Positions 34,072-45,100 of a stretch of DNA of 64,000 bases are shown here, in pieces. Below the pieces are notes generated by a model, which ran no database searches, was not told the origin of the DNA, and worked only from the letters and a program-made list of their open reading frames with translations. Made by a program: the position numbers and the translations under genes. Source of the DNA: Orychophragmus violaceus (lineage: Eukaryota; Streptophyta; Magnoliopsida; Brassicales; Brassicaceae); the NCBI GenBank assembly GCA_030180135.1, contig CM058230.1, positions 22,776,067 to 22,840,066 of the forward strand, written 5' to 3'. Positions within the stretch are counted from its first letter, which is position 1; every line of letters starts with the position of its first letter.

Positions 34072-35026
34072 AATAATTGTAATAAGAACTGATCCACCAA
34101 AAGGAAACAAGTAGTACTGTTTTATGTATGTTTCTATTTTTAAATCTATAATTAAACAATTAGGGAAAAACTTAGAACAATTTGTGTTTCTTATTAGTTG
34201 TGAACATCGTGTCAATAATATTTAGAATGTTCAAGAATACAACACCTTGACAGACAGCTTAACTGGTTCAAACTATCCCTGTGACACCATCTACTCGTGG
34301 CTTCGATACCATGCGGTGCAAAGTTTTGCGTTTAACACCTATTGTAATTTCCGACGGATTTCCAACGGAATGCATTAATTCCGTCATAAATCCGTCGGTT
34401 TTTTCCGACGGATTTCCGACTACAACACAAGATTTAGGGTTTAGGGTTTCAAACCCTAAACATCTAATTGATAGCTCTCTTCTGCTACTGTTATTGTTTC
34501 TATGAACTTTGAAAGACCTCATAATCGCAAACCTAATCTTATGCGTTAGAACAAAATTACAAAATGAGTCGGACGAAATTAGTCCTTAACGTACAATATC
34601 GTTTACGGAAAGACTTAACCGTTCCTAACACCGATTTCGAAAATATATATATTGTTATTTAAGAGGATTTATCCTAAATGTAATGAATCCCATGTCTAGT
34701 TTTAGTATATGGGTTCAGTAATCTACAAACCCTAACCCCTAAACAAACCCTAAATATAATCTGTCGGAAAATCCGTCGGTAATTTCCGACGGATTTCCGA
34801 TGGATATATAAATGCCGTCGGAAATCCGTCGGAAACCAGTCAAAGGCTGCATAAGGCAGGCCTAGTAGTCGAGAATCTTTCCTGTGCGTTTCAGTGCAAC
34901 GTCTCCTCATGCTTGATTTATAATTTCCGACGGACCCCGTCGGATTTGCCGTCGGAATATTTTGTATAAATATGTGATCTTCGTTTCATTTCATCCCAAA
35001 ACCAACGAACCTAAAAAACACTCAAA
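34072..35026 (+). other. CACTA-1 spacer with CCGTCGG clusters
   Basis: Clusters of ccgtcgg/ccgacgg at about 34350-34425, 34762-34835 and 34925-34960, the last just upstream of the next gene. No other gene was recognised. Confidence 0.7.
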
Positions 35027-35575
35027 ATGGATTTTGTCTATATGTCTCCTGACAACCGCGATATTTACCTGCGGGAAATCCGTAAGCTTGGCAGGGGACA
35101 TCTTCCCGTTCTTAACCCGTCCCGAGAAAACCGTTCTATTTGGTTTGGTTACCATGCAAGCATTTTGTATACCATCAGCGAAATCATCGAGAATCAGTGG
35201 TCGGGGAGTAACGTCACATACTACACTATTCCGGACGACCTTAGAGCTGCGTGGTTCAAACATTTTTTGGTAGTCTAATGTTATTCTATCTATGTTATTG
35301 TGAAATAATTATGCATTTTTCTAATTTTTAATTTACCATAACAGGATCACTTCAATTTTGGCCCTGAAAACCTCTTATCCGTCTGGCGGGAATTTCATAA
35401 GACAGCTAGACGTGTTTTCCAGACAAAAATGCGCCGTTTGAAGTCACTTGCGGAAAGTGGTAGAGAAAAACCGGAGTGGATTCCCGCAAGATCATGGAAC
35501 CGTATGATCCGCAAGTGGAGGCACACTGACGAGGAGAATTGGTTCGGAAACCAGTTTCCAAACTATAATAACTGA
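35027..35575 (+). CDS. Small Ptta-related protein of CACTA-1 (right copy, two exons)
   Basis: Exons 35027-35269 and 35345-35575 encode 157 residues, clearly paralogous to the minus-strand gene at 29427-29937: MDFVYMSP, IWFGYHA, TISEIIENQWSG, AWFKHFL, then the intron, then DHFNFGPENLLSVWREFHKTARRVF. The intron has the same phase and position as in its paralogue and in the TNPA-like gene. The C-terminus is longer and ends in an N-rich tail. Likely a DNA-binding accessory protein of the element, by homology only. Confidence 0.77.
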
Positions 35576-35754
35576 TCCATCCTTTGTGTTTCCTTAATTA
35601 TGGAATAATGTTCTTGTTTAAATAAGATGTTATGTTTCGTTCTTCAATCAATAAACTTTAACGTGATCCTATCGTATAACAAAATATTAGCCTCGGGTTT
35701 TGAAAACAATAAAACTGAGTTACATATTTTTAGACGTATTCAAATGACAAGCTG

Positions 35755-35829
35755 TACACAATGGCATAGTGGTTTACGCTCCTTGTTACGTTGTACGAGA
35801 CCTGGGTTCGAAACCCGTCAATGCTTTTT
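35755..35829 (+). ncRNA. tRNA-like sequence downstream of the plus-strand small gene
   Basis: A-box-like atggcatagtggtt (35761-35774), B-box-like gggttcgaaaccc (35804-35816), then a run of T (35824-35829) resembling a Pol III terminator. Spacing and position relative to the gene repeat those of the minus-strand tRNA-like sequence at 29205-29275. Confidence 0.5.
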
Positions 35830-36152
35830 TATTGACTGACGGATTTCCGACGGACATCAATAACCGTCGGAAATGAAAATTTTACGAATCGTTTCGATTT
35901 ACCGCGTACCAATTTCGTTGTTACCGCCAAATAATTGGACCGCTTAGTAACCGACGGCTTTCCGACGGAAATTTAATATCCCTCGGAAATCCGTCGGTTA
36001 TTAAAATATTATATCGATTAAGTTTCTTCTTCTTCTCCATTTTCTCTGCGTTTTCTCTCTCTCTCTACCGAGCGACCTCCGCCAGCTCTCTTCTTTCCGA
36101 GCGCAATTCCGGCCACCACACGCCAAATCCAACCGCCCAAAGCCGATTAACC

Positions 36153-38516
36153 ATGTAAGCTCACTTATTAACCGATTAAAATTGTAAATTTAGAAGTTTT
36201 AGGATGTTATAGGGTTTCGATTTTGATTTCGTTTGCATGTAGTTCATAGGGTTGAAGAACAAGGTTTTAGATCCTAAATAGGTTGTTGGTGGTGATTTTG
36301 TTTGATAATATGTTTAGGTTTGTTTTTGTTTAACAATTTTCAAATTTTTATCATTTATATATATATAGTAAACGTTTTTTATAAATTTTTTTGGGTATTA
36401 TAATGTTTTCAAAATTTTTTGTTGAATATTAAAAACGTTTTCCATAAATTATCAAGCCCTTTTTTGTATTTTTCGACTATTTAACACTATTTATAAAAAC
36501 GTTTTTTTATTTTTATAGTAAACAAAATGTGTGGGTTTTATTTTTAAATATCAAAACATTATCATAAATATGTAAAAGGTTTTTCAAATTTAAAAATATT
36601 AAAAAACGATTTTCCTAAAAATTTATAACGTTTTCTTAATATTGTAAATAATTTATTTATTTTTTCTGAAATTTTTAATGATTTATAGGCAATTTACATT
36701 ACATTTAAACACGTTTTTGTATTTTAAATTCTTGCGCTTAAAACACAACCGTCTTTTATAATAAATGTGAAACGTTTTTATTCTTTGGATGTATGTTTTT
36801 AAAATTTATGATTTAAAAACGATATTTGGATGTATTGTAGGGATTACGAAAATTTCGAGGAGTTCTTGTCGCAGACAGATGGATTGTTTCCGGGGAGCAC
36901 TTCTCAACATCCGCCCGGACCTACTTCTCAGCCTCCGCCGGCACCACCCTCACATCCTCACCCGGCACTGCCCACCCGATCCGCACCTGTGCGCCGACCT
37001 CGGTCGACACAGATTAGACCGCCGCAACCGGTATCGCAGCAACCCACCACCGGTAGCCATTCTGTGTCGCAGGTCCCGGCAACACCGGACGACGATGCCC
37101 CAGCGACGATAGCACCAGAGATAGAGTTGGTGGTCGAACAGCCAGGCCGGGAAACACTGAAACGACTACATCCCGAGCCGCATAAGAACCCTGGGACTTA
37201 TTGGTAAGTTGTTCATGCTTTAACATTTTACTTTTTTTTTAAAATTTGCAATTTACTTATAAATTGTTTAAATGAACTTGATACAGGTTCGATATGACGT
37301 CCTCGAAGATCACCAAGTGCATTCTAGGAATGATGTGTAGCATGCTCCGTCATCCCTACCCGCTTTATAGGAAGCTTCCCCCGTCGGACCAGCATAACTG
37401 GTTTCGAGCATTTGCGGTATGTGTATTCCTATTTGGTTTCTATCAAATCTCTAGTTTTTAAATCAATGCTAACGTAATTCATTTTTTTTTAAAGCAAGAG
37501 TACACTTGGGACAGACACCATACGGCCATCGTGGAGAAGGCTTTCCACAAGAAGGCACGGTCCCACTACTCTCACGTCCTGAACGAGTGGAAGCAGAAGT
37601 GGCTTCAAGCGGAAGACCCGAAGGGAGTGAACCCGACGCTGCTCCAGGGGTTCATCCGTCATTGGTCCCAACCTACTACAGCAGCGGATTCTGCGAAGCA
37701 TTCCCAAAACCGCAACAGTGAAAGAAACGGTATGGGGAAAGCAACTCACAACGCGGGAGCAAAGAGCACCACACAGCGGAAGATTGACTTTGTAAGTATT
37801 GATCTTAATATGTTCAATAATGTAATTACTTGGATTTGGCTAACTGTTTTTAAAATGTGCAGTTGCAAAAGACAGGAAAGGAACCGACTTATCTTCAGCT
37901 CACCGAGGAGGGCCATACGAACAAGTTTACGGGCCAGATCCAAGATCCCCTCGCCCGGAGGATCGTCGAATCAGCAAAAAGGCGAGTTATCGAGGTGCAG
38001 ACTCAACAGTCCGAGGAAGTCGGTTCAACGGAGGAGGTACCGTCACAAAGGATCAACGAGATTTTCCTTGAGGTAACAGTTCATCTGTTTATTCAAAATT
38101 TACATAACTCTTCGTTACTTGATTTGTTTAACTCATTTTATTAATGTATTTTGCAGGAAACGCAATGCAGGAAGGGCCGTATTTTCGGTTTAGGAAACGT
38201 GGGGGAGGGATCCTCGACACCGCATTCCCGCTTGCGACCTGAGAGCGACGTCTTCACCGAAGCTTTGCGCGAGAAAGACATTGAAATTGCAGCTTTGAAG
38301 ATAAGTTTCGAAGCTCGGTTGCAAGAGGAAAGAGAGGAAAATGAGAGGAAGATGAAGGAGATGCACGATCAGATCATGAACTACATCCGGATGGGCAGAT
38401 CTACTGCAGGAGGAGGAACGGACGGGACACCCAATGTAGTGGGATCGGGAGCAACAGATACACGGGCGGGTTCGGTTGACGGGTTGGGTACGGGATCCGC
38501 TGGGGATCCCATGTAA
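36153..38516 (+). CDS. TNPA-like (Ptta/En/Spm) protein of CACTA-1, six exons with a split start codon
   Basis: Coding exons are 36153-36154 (only AT), 36841-37203, 37287-37416, 37495-37791, 37863-38072 and 38157-38516, all GT/AG, giving 453 residues. The start codon is made by joining AT to G across the first intron, and the protein then begins M-DYENFEEF. The N-terminal third is rich in proline; exons 3-4 hold the Ptta domain (W-FDMTSSK, HNWFRAFA, then YTWDRHH, VEKAFHKKA, LNEWKQKW); exon 6 has GRIFGLGNVG, a predicted coiled coil (EKDIEIAALK...EREENERKMKEM) and a Gly-rich tail. By analogy with TNPA it binds the subterminal CCGTCGG repeats and helps bring the ends together. Confidence 0.88.
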
Positions 38517-38667
38517 TTTTAATAAATACTTTTTATTAATAAATTTTATAAAATTTTAATTAAAATAATTAATAAATTTATAAAATATTTCGTATAGAAA
38601 AAAAAATCTAATATATTTTAAAATAATTATAATTAATTTTTAATTTTTAAAAATAATAATTTTTACA
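38517..38667. other. AT-rich 3' sequence of the TNPA-like gene
   Basis: Almost pure A/T between the stop codon and the repeat array. Confidence 0.5.
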
Positions 38668-38668
38668 A

Positions 38669-39250
38669 CCGTCGGTTATTTCCGTCGGTTCACCGTCGGT
38701 TCATTCCGTCGGTTTACCGTCGGTTATTTCCGTCGGTTCTATCCGTCGGTTATTTCCGTCGGTTTACCGTCGGTTATTTCCGTCGGTTTACCGTCGGTTA
38801 TATCCGTCGGTTTACCGTCGGTTATTTCTGTCGGTGTACCGTCGGTTATCTCCGTCGGTTTACCGTCGGTTAATTCCGTCGGTTTACCGTCGGTCAAAAT
38901 CCGTCGGTCAAAATCCGTCGGTTTACCATCGGGTAATTACAATCGGTTTATCGTCGGTTTACTGTCGGTTATTTCCCGTCGGTTTATCGTCGGTTATGCA
39001 CCGTCGGTTTACGGTCGGTTTACCACCGTCAATAAACTGTCGGTAACCCGTCGGTTTATTTCGCGTCGATAAACTGTCGGAAAACTGTCGGAAACTTTTG
39101 CCTCGGAAACCCGTCGGAAAATACTGACAGTTTTCCGACGGATAATTTTTTCCGACGCCATAGAACCGACGGAATTGTACTGTCGGAAAGCCTTCGGAAA
39201 AGGCCTTTACCGACGGAGAACAGACGGTTATGTCCGTCGGTTCCCGGTTG
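38669..39250 (+). repeat. CACTA-1 3' subterminal CCGTCGG array
   Basis: About thirty ccgtcggt words, nearly all in one orientation, alternate with ttatt or tta spacers from 38669 to about 39110. Mixed-orientation words (ccgacgg, ctgtcgg) then continue to the terminus. The two spacer lengths alternate, giving a compound repeat of roughly 23 bp in places. Confidence 0.92.
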
Positions 39251-39266
39251 TTTTCTTGTAGTGTAT

Positions 39267-39736
39267 ATGATGATTTATTTAGTTGGAGATTAATTTCTGT
39301 AATAACAAAAACAAGATATGAAATTAGTGGTGGAGATTGATTTCTGTAAACGCGAGAGGTCATTAGTCACAATCGAGCAACAGTAGAAAAGCCCTAATGA
39401 GGCTGCACGCCATGAAGAAAGAGCCCTAGTTGAGACAAATCCACGTGACTTTAGGTTTACAGATGAAATAAAAATAAAGCAAAACCCTAAATAAGCAAAT
39501 CGACCATAATCTCGTAAAAAGAACAGACAAAACATAACCTCATGTAGAAGGAACAATTTCTGAGCGCCGCCAGTGTTATTAATTTAGAATCATAATTTCA
39601 CGATTCTCAACCCCTCTCCATTCAACTGCCAACATCATAATTTATTTTCCAATCCACAAACTACTGTCTAATCCAAAAACACTATTCACGAAAAGGTCTC
39701 TAAAGGCAATAATGTTTCATTAGAATGGTAATCTTT
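39267..39736. other. Spacer between CACTA-1 and CACTA-2
   Basis: No gene. It contains one G-box CACGTG (39442-39447). Before the insertions this was probably upstream sequence of the ERF gene. Confidence 0.4.
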
Positions 39737-40247
39737 GAACACTACAAGAGAATATTGATTTCATGGCAATCATGACCAATATTGATTCGCCACTAATTAG
39801 TGACGGATTTATGACCGTTTTTGGAAGAACTATCCTTGCCATCAGTTATCGGTTAGGAAAAATTGATGGTAACAATCTTTGAATACCCAGTCAAAAATTT
39901 TTGATGGAATTATGACCAATTATAATTGTTAAAACGTTTTTGACCGATTTTTCATGGTTCAACATATGTCACAAAAAAATTGACCAAGTTTTTACTACTA
40001 TCATCCGTAAAAACAATTTTGACCGAATCCGAGGTATATAGTTGTTGATATATTTGAAAAATTGCGGAGATATAGGCGAATCCGTCAATATTCGGTCAGA
40101 AAATATGCCGTCAATATTCGGTAAGTATTCAGTCACTATTCGGTCAGCATTCGGTCAGAAAACCTCTCCAAACAACTATAAATTTAAGTCATTCCTCATT
40201 CACTACATTTCACCTTTCATTCTCATTTGCTAAGAGATTTCGAAAAA

Positions 40248-42899
40248 ATGTCATCTTTAGATTTTTATAATTATTTTCGATGGTGGATGGATAAACCACA
40301 CAAAAAAATTGACGGATCTGGAACAGCTACAAATGAATTTATTGCAGGTGAGTGACAAACCAATAATTTTTTTTATCATTAAATTCTGACACCGTTTGTT
40401 TTTTAACTTGTTAAAATTAGTAGTCATCTCAAGTTTAGTTTGGTTATGTGTGGATGCTTACATTTTTCATAAAATTTCTTAATGTATAATTTTGTATGAA
40501 AAAATTAAACATTAAATTTATAAATCATATTAACGATACGGCCCTGGTTAAATTGCTTCCCTATTTTCTCTCTTTTTTGGATTGTTGGTTATGAATCATA
40601 ATAATTGAGGAATATTTTAAGAGCAGAACACATTTGCTATTTTGTCCCTTGAATGAAAATTTCTTAAGAACTTTTCTTTTTAATCATAATAGATAAATGT
40701 TATATTAATATTTTGTAATTTGGTGAGAATCTCTCTATATATTGCATTTCACAAATTGTATTTTTTAAAAACTACTCCCTCCGTTTTACAAAGAGTACCA
40801 TTCTACATTGTTTTTCTTGTTTCATAAAGAATGTCATTCTACATTTCTAATACTATTTTTACATTGAATTCTTATTTTATCCTTCACTCAAAGCTCACTT
40901 TATTTAAATCTAAGTCATTTTAATTCGATTACTGATGTAATAAATAAGAGCATTTTTGTATAAGTATAGATTTTCTTAATATGTGTAAAATGTGTCAAAA
41001 TGACACTCTTTGTGAAACAGAGGGAGTATATTTTTTTGTTCCGTTACAATTATAGGCGTTGGCACTTATGTTATGATTAAGGCCTTAAGGTTCAAACTGA
41101 CATTCCTATAATATTAAAAATTCAAAAATTTCACGTAAAAATAGGTAATTTGGCATATTTAATTATGTTTGACCCCTATAAATTTGATATTTTTCATTTG
41201 AATGAAACCTCAATTTTATGTTTTAATAACTAGTTAGGTACGTAATGGTGAAAACTCTGAATTAATGCCAAGTCTCTGGAACTGAAAACGATAAACCAAT
41301 TGACACTACCATTTATACTTGGGTTGTTGCTCGAGAATGTGAACTTGACTAAATATATTGTATCTAAAGTTAAACAGTTATTTACTTAACATTAGAAAAT
41401 TAAAAAGGTTACATATAAATTAGGCAATGAAGGTTTTCGCAAATGTAAATGCAAGGGACATGGAATATGTTATCATCATATGGGACTTTGATTTTATTTT
41501 ATTTTTGCAATAAGACAAATAAAAATTTAGATGAAAGGTTAATTGACCTCCCTAATAATTATGTGGGTATGTCTCTTTCGCAGGTCTTAAACAATTCATG
41601 GATTTTTTCACACAACATGACCAGACCAAGAAAACCTGTAAGATATACTGTCCATGTGCTATTTGTCGTAATCGTAGATTCATACCCGTTAATGAAGTAT
41701 TGCACCATATGTATGATGACGGGTTTATGCCGGGTTATAAAGTTTGGTATTACCACGGGGAAACTGATTCAATGGTGGATTATGGTAGTAGTAGTGGACA
41801 TCATGTTGCAGATATGTTAGAGGAACCAATACCGGATGTAGAGCCTGTAGGTACCATTCAGATGGTTAACGATGCATATCGGAAACATATAACAATGAAT
41901 GTTGATGATGGAGTTAGAGAGGAACCTAATTTGGAAGCCCGAAGGTTCTATGGTATGTTAGACGAGGCTAACCAGTCATTATATGATGGTTGTAGAAACG
42001 GTCTTTCGCCATTATATGTCGCAACTAGAATGATGAGTATCAAGACGGATCACAATTTGAGCGAGGAATGTATGGATGCGGTGGCTGATTTAGTGAAAGA
42101 CATTTTGCCTGAAAACAACCTTGCACCTGCATCGTACAGTGCAATAGAGGCATTGGTCAAAGGTCTTGGTTTGACGTATCAGATGATAGATGTCTGCATC
42201 AACAATTGTATATTGTATTGGGGAGCCGATTCAGATCGAACGAAATGCAAACATTGTTATAAAGACCGGTTCAAGGAAAGAGGTGGAAAGGTCCCATATA
42301 AGAGGATGTGGTATTTGCCTATAGCAGAGAGGTTGAAGAGGTTATACCAGTCAGAGCGCACAGCAGAACCTATGAGATGGCATGCAAAACATACAGCGGA
42401 AGGAGAAATTGCGCATTCCTTAGATGCAAAAGCATGGAAACACTTTCAGTCATTGTATTCTGAATTTGCGGCTGAGAAGAGGAACGTATACCTCAGCTTA
42501 TGTACAGATGGGTTCAACCCTTTTGGGAACAACGGGTGGGAGTATTCACTGTGGCCAGTAATCGTGACACCGTATAAATTTCCTCCATCACTGTGCATGA
42601 AACAAGAGTTTTTGTTTCTCACCATTCTCGTTCCCGGCCCAGAGAATCCTACGGGATCACTTGATGTCTTTTTACAGCCATTGATCTACGAGTTGAAACA
42701 GTTGTGGGAGCATGGAACCGAAGTGGACGATGTTTCTTTGCATCAGAATTTTACGATGCGAGTGGTGCTTATGTGGACCATAAGCGATTTTCCAGCATAT
42801 GGTATGCTATCCGGATGGTCAACACATGGAAGGTTATCGTGTACGTATTATCATGAGAGCACGAAAGCGTTCTATTTGCCGAACAGAAAAAATTTCTAA
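40248..42899 (+). pseudogene. Truncated TNP2-like transposase of CACTA-2
   Basis: Two exons, 40248-40347 and 41584-42899, encode 471 residues collinear with the N-terminal part of the CACTA-1 transposase: MSSLDFYNYF, the cysteine motif CPCAICRN, then the Transposase_21 core (LCTDGFNPFG, LWPVIVTPYKFPP, DVFLQPLIYELK, MWTISDFPAYGMLSGW). The ORF stops at 42899 a few residues after that core. The DUF4218/DUF4216 part and tail are deleted. There is no internal stop, so a shortened protein could be made. The first exon ends in phase 1, an intron absent from the CACTA-1 copy. Confidence 0.85.
40775..41026. mobile_element. Stowaway MITE inside the intron of the CACTA-2 gene
   Basis: CTCCCTCCGTTTTACAAAGA at the left and CTCCCTCTGTTTCACAAAGA from the right, TA on both sides (40773-40774, 41027-41028), 252 bp. 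It accounts for a fifth of the 1.2-kb intron. Confidence 0.9.
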
Positions 42900-43591
42900 G
42901 AATTTTCTAGCAGCAACATCTTAGTTAGGATGTTTAGTATGTTTAAAAAAAATGGATTGTATACTAATCTTTTGTTGTAGAAAATTTATTTTTAGTGTTG
43001 AATGCTTTTTGTATTATTGTAGAACTTTAATATCAATCTTAGTTTTATTTTCTTATTTTAATTCAAAATATTAATTTATGTATTTGATATGATTTATATT
43101 GAATAATATATAGTAAATAAATAAATAAAAAGTAAAATTAACCGTGTCCGTCAATATTCGGTAAATTTTTTTGAATATAACCATTCAGTATGCGGTCAGC
43201 AATTTTAAATATGATTCGTCAGTATGCGGTCAGAAATTTTAAATATGATCCGTCGGTAATCGGTCGCAAAATCGTCGGCATATATCGTCAGAAAATGGTC
43301 GGAAGTTTGTCGGGATATGTCGTCGGAAACTGATCGGGAGTTCGTCATTATATGTGGTCAGTAAGTGGTCGGTAGTTCGTCGGAAATTGTGATCAAAGAA
43401 CGGTCAGTAATTACCCACGACTTACTGAGGGTTGATGCCGTCAAAAATTTCTGACCGTTTGTTGACGGGTTCAGTATTTCTGACCATTTCAAACTGACTG
43501 TCTATCTCGATCAGAAATCGATAAGGAATGTCCATTTCTGACGATTTTTCCACCGTTTCAACTGTCATGATATTGCCTTTTTCTTGTAGTG

Positions 43592-44191
43592 AAAATTGTT
43601 CAAAACTTCCAAAAATAATTAGTCAAAACAATTTTTTGTATTGTCAAATTATTCAGAACGGATGAACCTTTTAAAATGGTGATCCAGTGTTCCATTTTTT
43701 ATTAGTTTAGTTATAAATTGTTTTGAAGAAAGTTTTCTGAAACATTTATGTCTAACACTAAAACAAAAGAATAAATCGAAAAGATATAAATTAACATTAT
43801 CGAGACACCTTTAACTCTGACAACAAGGAAGAGGGGTTTCAAGGGTTAAGATAAAAATAGAATATAATAATTACGGTATTGATACTTATCAAAAATACAT
43901 GTTAACTTATTACTGCAATTTTATGCAAGTCCGTAGAAAAATAAAGACATAAGTTCGAACGTAGAACATGAACTTCGTTAAACGTACTTTTACTTTCTAC
44001 ATCTCTCATTGAGTGATCAAAAGTCAAATGACGTAAAACTTCGTTTATTTTTTTTAAAAAAGATGGTGTGATTTTTCTATTCTATAAATACGCTAGCAGC
44101 TACCATCATCACATATTTCAGGTGCCTCAAAACCCTAAGAGAACCACATATCAAAATAAATACTTTTTTTGCTTACCCCTCAAGTGAAACC
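43592..44191 (+). promoter_or_regulatory. Proximal promoter and 5' leader of the DRNL/ESR2 gene
   Basis: 600 bp between the right end of CACTA-2 and the start codon. A TATA box (tataaata, 44083-44090) lies about 100 bp before the ATG. One AuxRE-like gagaca is at 43802-43807. All regulatory sequence further upstream would now be more than 3.8 kb away, beyond CACTA-2. Confidence 0.6.
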
Positions 44192-45100
44192 ATGGAAGAA
44201 GCAATCATGAGTCTTGAAGGTGCCGAGCACAGAGAAGCCAATAACCCTTCTCTGAAGAGAAAGCCATCAAGAACTTCCTCCACCGCTCCTATCTCTACCG
44301 GAGGTGTAAACAACGCAAAAGCGGCCCCTGGGGCCGGCGCTTCTGGTGGCACCACCATTAGGTACCGAGGCGTGAGGCGTAGGCCATGGGGTCGTTACGC
44401 TGCTGAAATACGCGACCCGATGTCGAAGGAGAGACGATGGCTCGGAACATTTGACACAGCGGAGGAAGCGGCTTGCGCATACGACTGCGCTGCTCGAGCC
44501 ATGCGTGGTCTTAAAGCTCGAACCAACTTCGTCTACCCAATTCCTTCACTTGACTCTTATCACTACCATCTTTTCTCGCCTCCTCCGATGAACATGTTCC
44601 ATCTCCGGGACGTCTTGAACTCTCAGTCTCTTTCTCCTTTCGCTTACCCACCTTGTAATTTCTCTAACGTAAGCGGCCTCGTTCACGAGTCCTTCGCTAA
44701 CGTTAACGATGTCCCCGAAGATCACTCGCCTAAAGCGAAAAGGTCAAGTACCCTTGACAACGAGAGCATGATATCAATCCTAGAACCAGAACCAGCTGGA
44801 TCTGGTCTTCTTCAAGAAATTGTTCAAGGCTTCTTGCCAAAACCTATCGCTCAACAAGATTCTACACCTATAACAACCAACCAACCGTTGGTTGATGTTT
44901 TCCCGACAATGCTAGAGACCGGTTTTCAGACAGATCTCGGTTTATCAGATCACGTCAATGTCCAAGGAAACGGATTCGGTCAGGTAAAATATAATGGAGA
45001 GTTGGGCTGGGTCGACCATGAGAGTGCGTTTGATTCAGCTAAGATGCATCAGAATGGAAATGGCGGGATGTTTTATCAGTATTGCTTTCATGATTATTAG
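44192..45100 (+). CDS. DRNL: AP2/ERF transcription factor DORNROSCHEN-LIKE / ENHANCER OF SHOOT REGENERATION 2
   Basis: An uninterrupted 302-residue ORF. The single AP2/ERF domain spans about residues 57-114 (YRGVRRRPWGRYAAEIRDP, WLGTFDTAEEAACAYD, ARAMRGLKARTNF), of ERF subgroup VIII type. The C-terminal ESR motif (SGLLQEIVQGFLPK, about 204-217) and the conserved end MFYQYCFHDY identify it as DRNL/ESR2 (At1g24590 in Arabidopsis, recognised from memory) rather than its paralogue DRN/ESR1. In Arabidopsis it is a nuclear activator marking organ founder cells, acting in cotyledon and flower organ formation and shoot regeneration. The gene is intronless, as in Arabidopsis, and no lesion is seen. 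It is hemmed in by CACTA-2 upstream and by a copia remnant and CACTA-3 downstream. Confidence 0.95.
   Translation: MEEAIMSLEGAEHREANNPSLKRKPSRTSSTAPISTGGVNNAKAAPGAGASGGTTIRYRGVRRRPWGRYAAEIRDPMSKERRWLGTFDTAEEAACAYDCAARAMRGLKARTNFVYPIPSLDSYHYHLFSPPPMNMFHLRDVLNSQSLSPFAYPPCNFSNVSGLVHESFANVNDVPEDHSPKAKRSSTLDNESMISILEPEPAGSGLLQEIVQGFLPKPIAQQDSTPITTNQPLVDVFPTMLETGFQTDLGLSDHVNVQGNGFGQVKYNGELGWVDHESAFDSAKMHQNGNGGMFYQYCFHDY

Larger units (their letters stand above)
28978..39263 (+). mobile_element. CACTA-1: apparently complete En/Spm-type element
   Basis: 10,286 bp bounded by CACTACAAGAATACA and, from the right, CACTACAAGAAAACA, with a perfect 3-bp TSD TAT (28975-28977, 39264-39266). Coding content: a small Ptta-related gene (minus), TNP2-like transposase (plus), a second small Ptta-related gene (plus) and a TNPA-like gene (plus). 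None of the four shows a stop or frameshift, so the element may be autonomous. CCGTCGG/CCGACGG words fill both subterminal regions and the gaps between genes, and peak in an array at 38669-39110. Confidence 0.95.
39740..43591 (+). mobile_element. CACTA-2: internally deleted En/Spm-type element
   Basis: 3852 bp from CACTACAAGAGAATA to, read from the right, CACTACAAGAAAAAG. Flanking trinucleotides are GAA and AAA, an imperfect 3-bp TSD. Subterminal repeats differ from CACTA-1: words such as cggtcag, gaccga and attcggt occur at 39760-40180 and 43140-43560. It has only the N-terminal part of a TNP2-like gene and no TNPA-like gene. Confidence 0.88.

Noticed and set aside
34962..35273. ORFs in other frames over the right small Ptta gene
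   Set aside because: The frame starting at 35027 matches its paralogue and splices correctly; the others do not.
29205..35829. Genuine functional tRNA genes
   Set aside because: A- and B-boxes are present, but acceptor-stem pairing is not convincing by eye and no anticodon can be assigned, so only tRNA-like is claimed.
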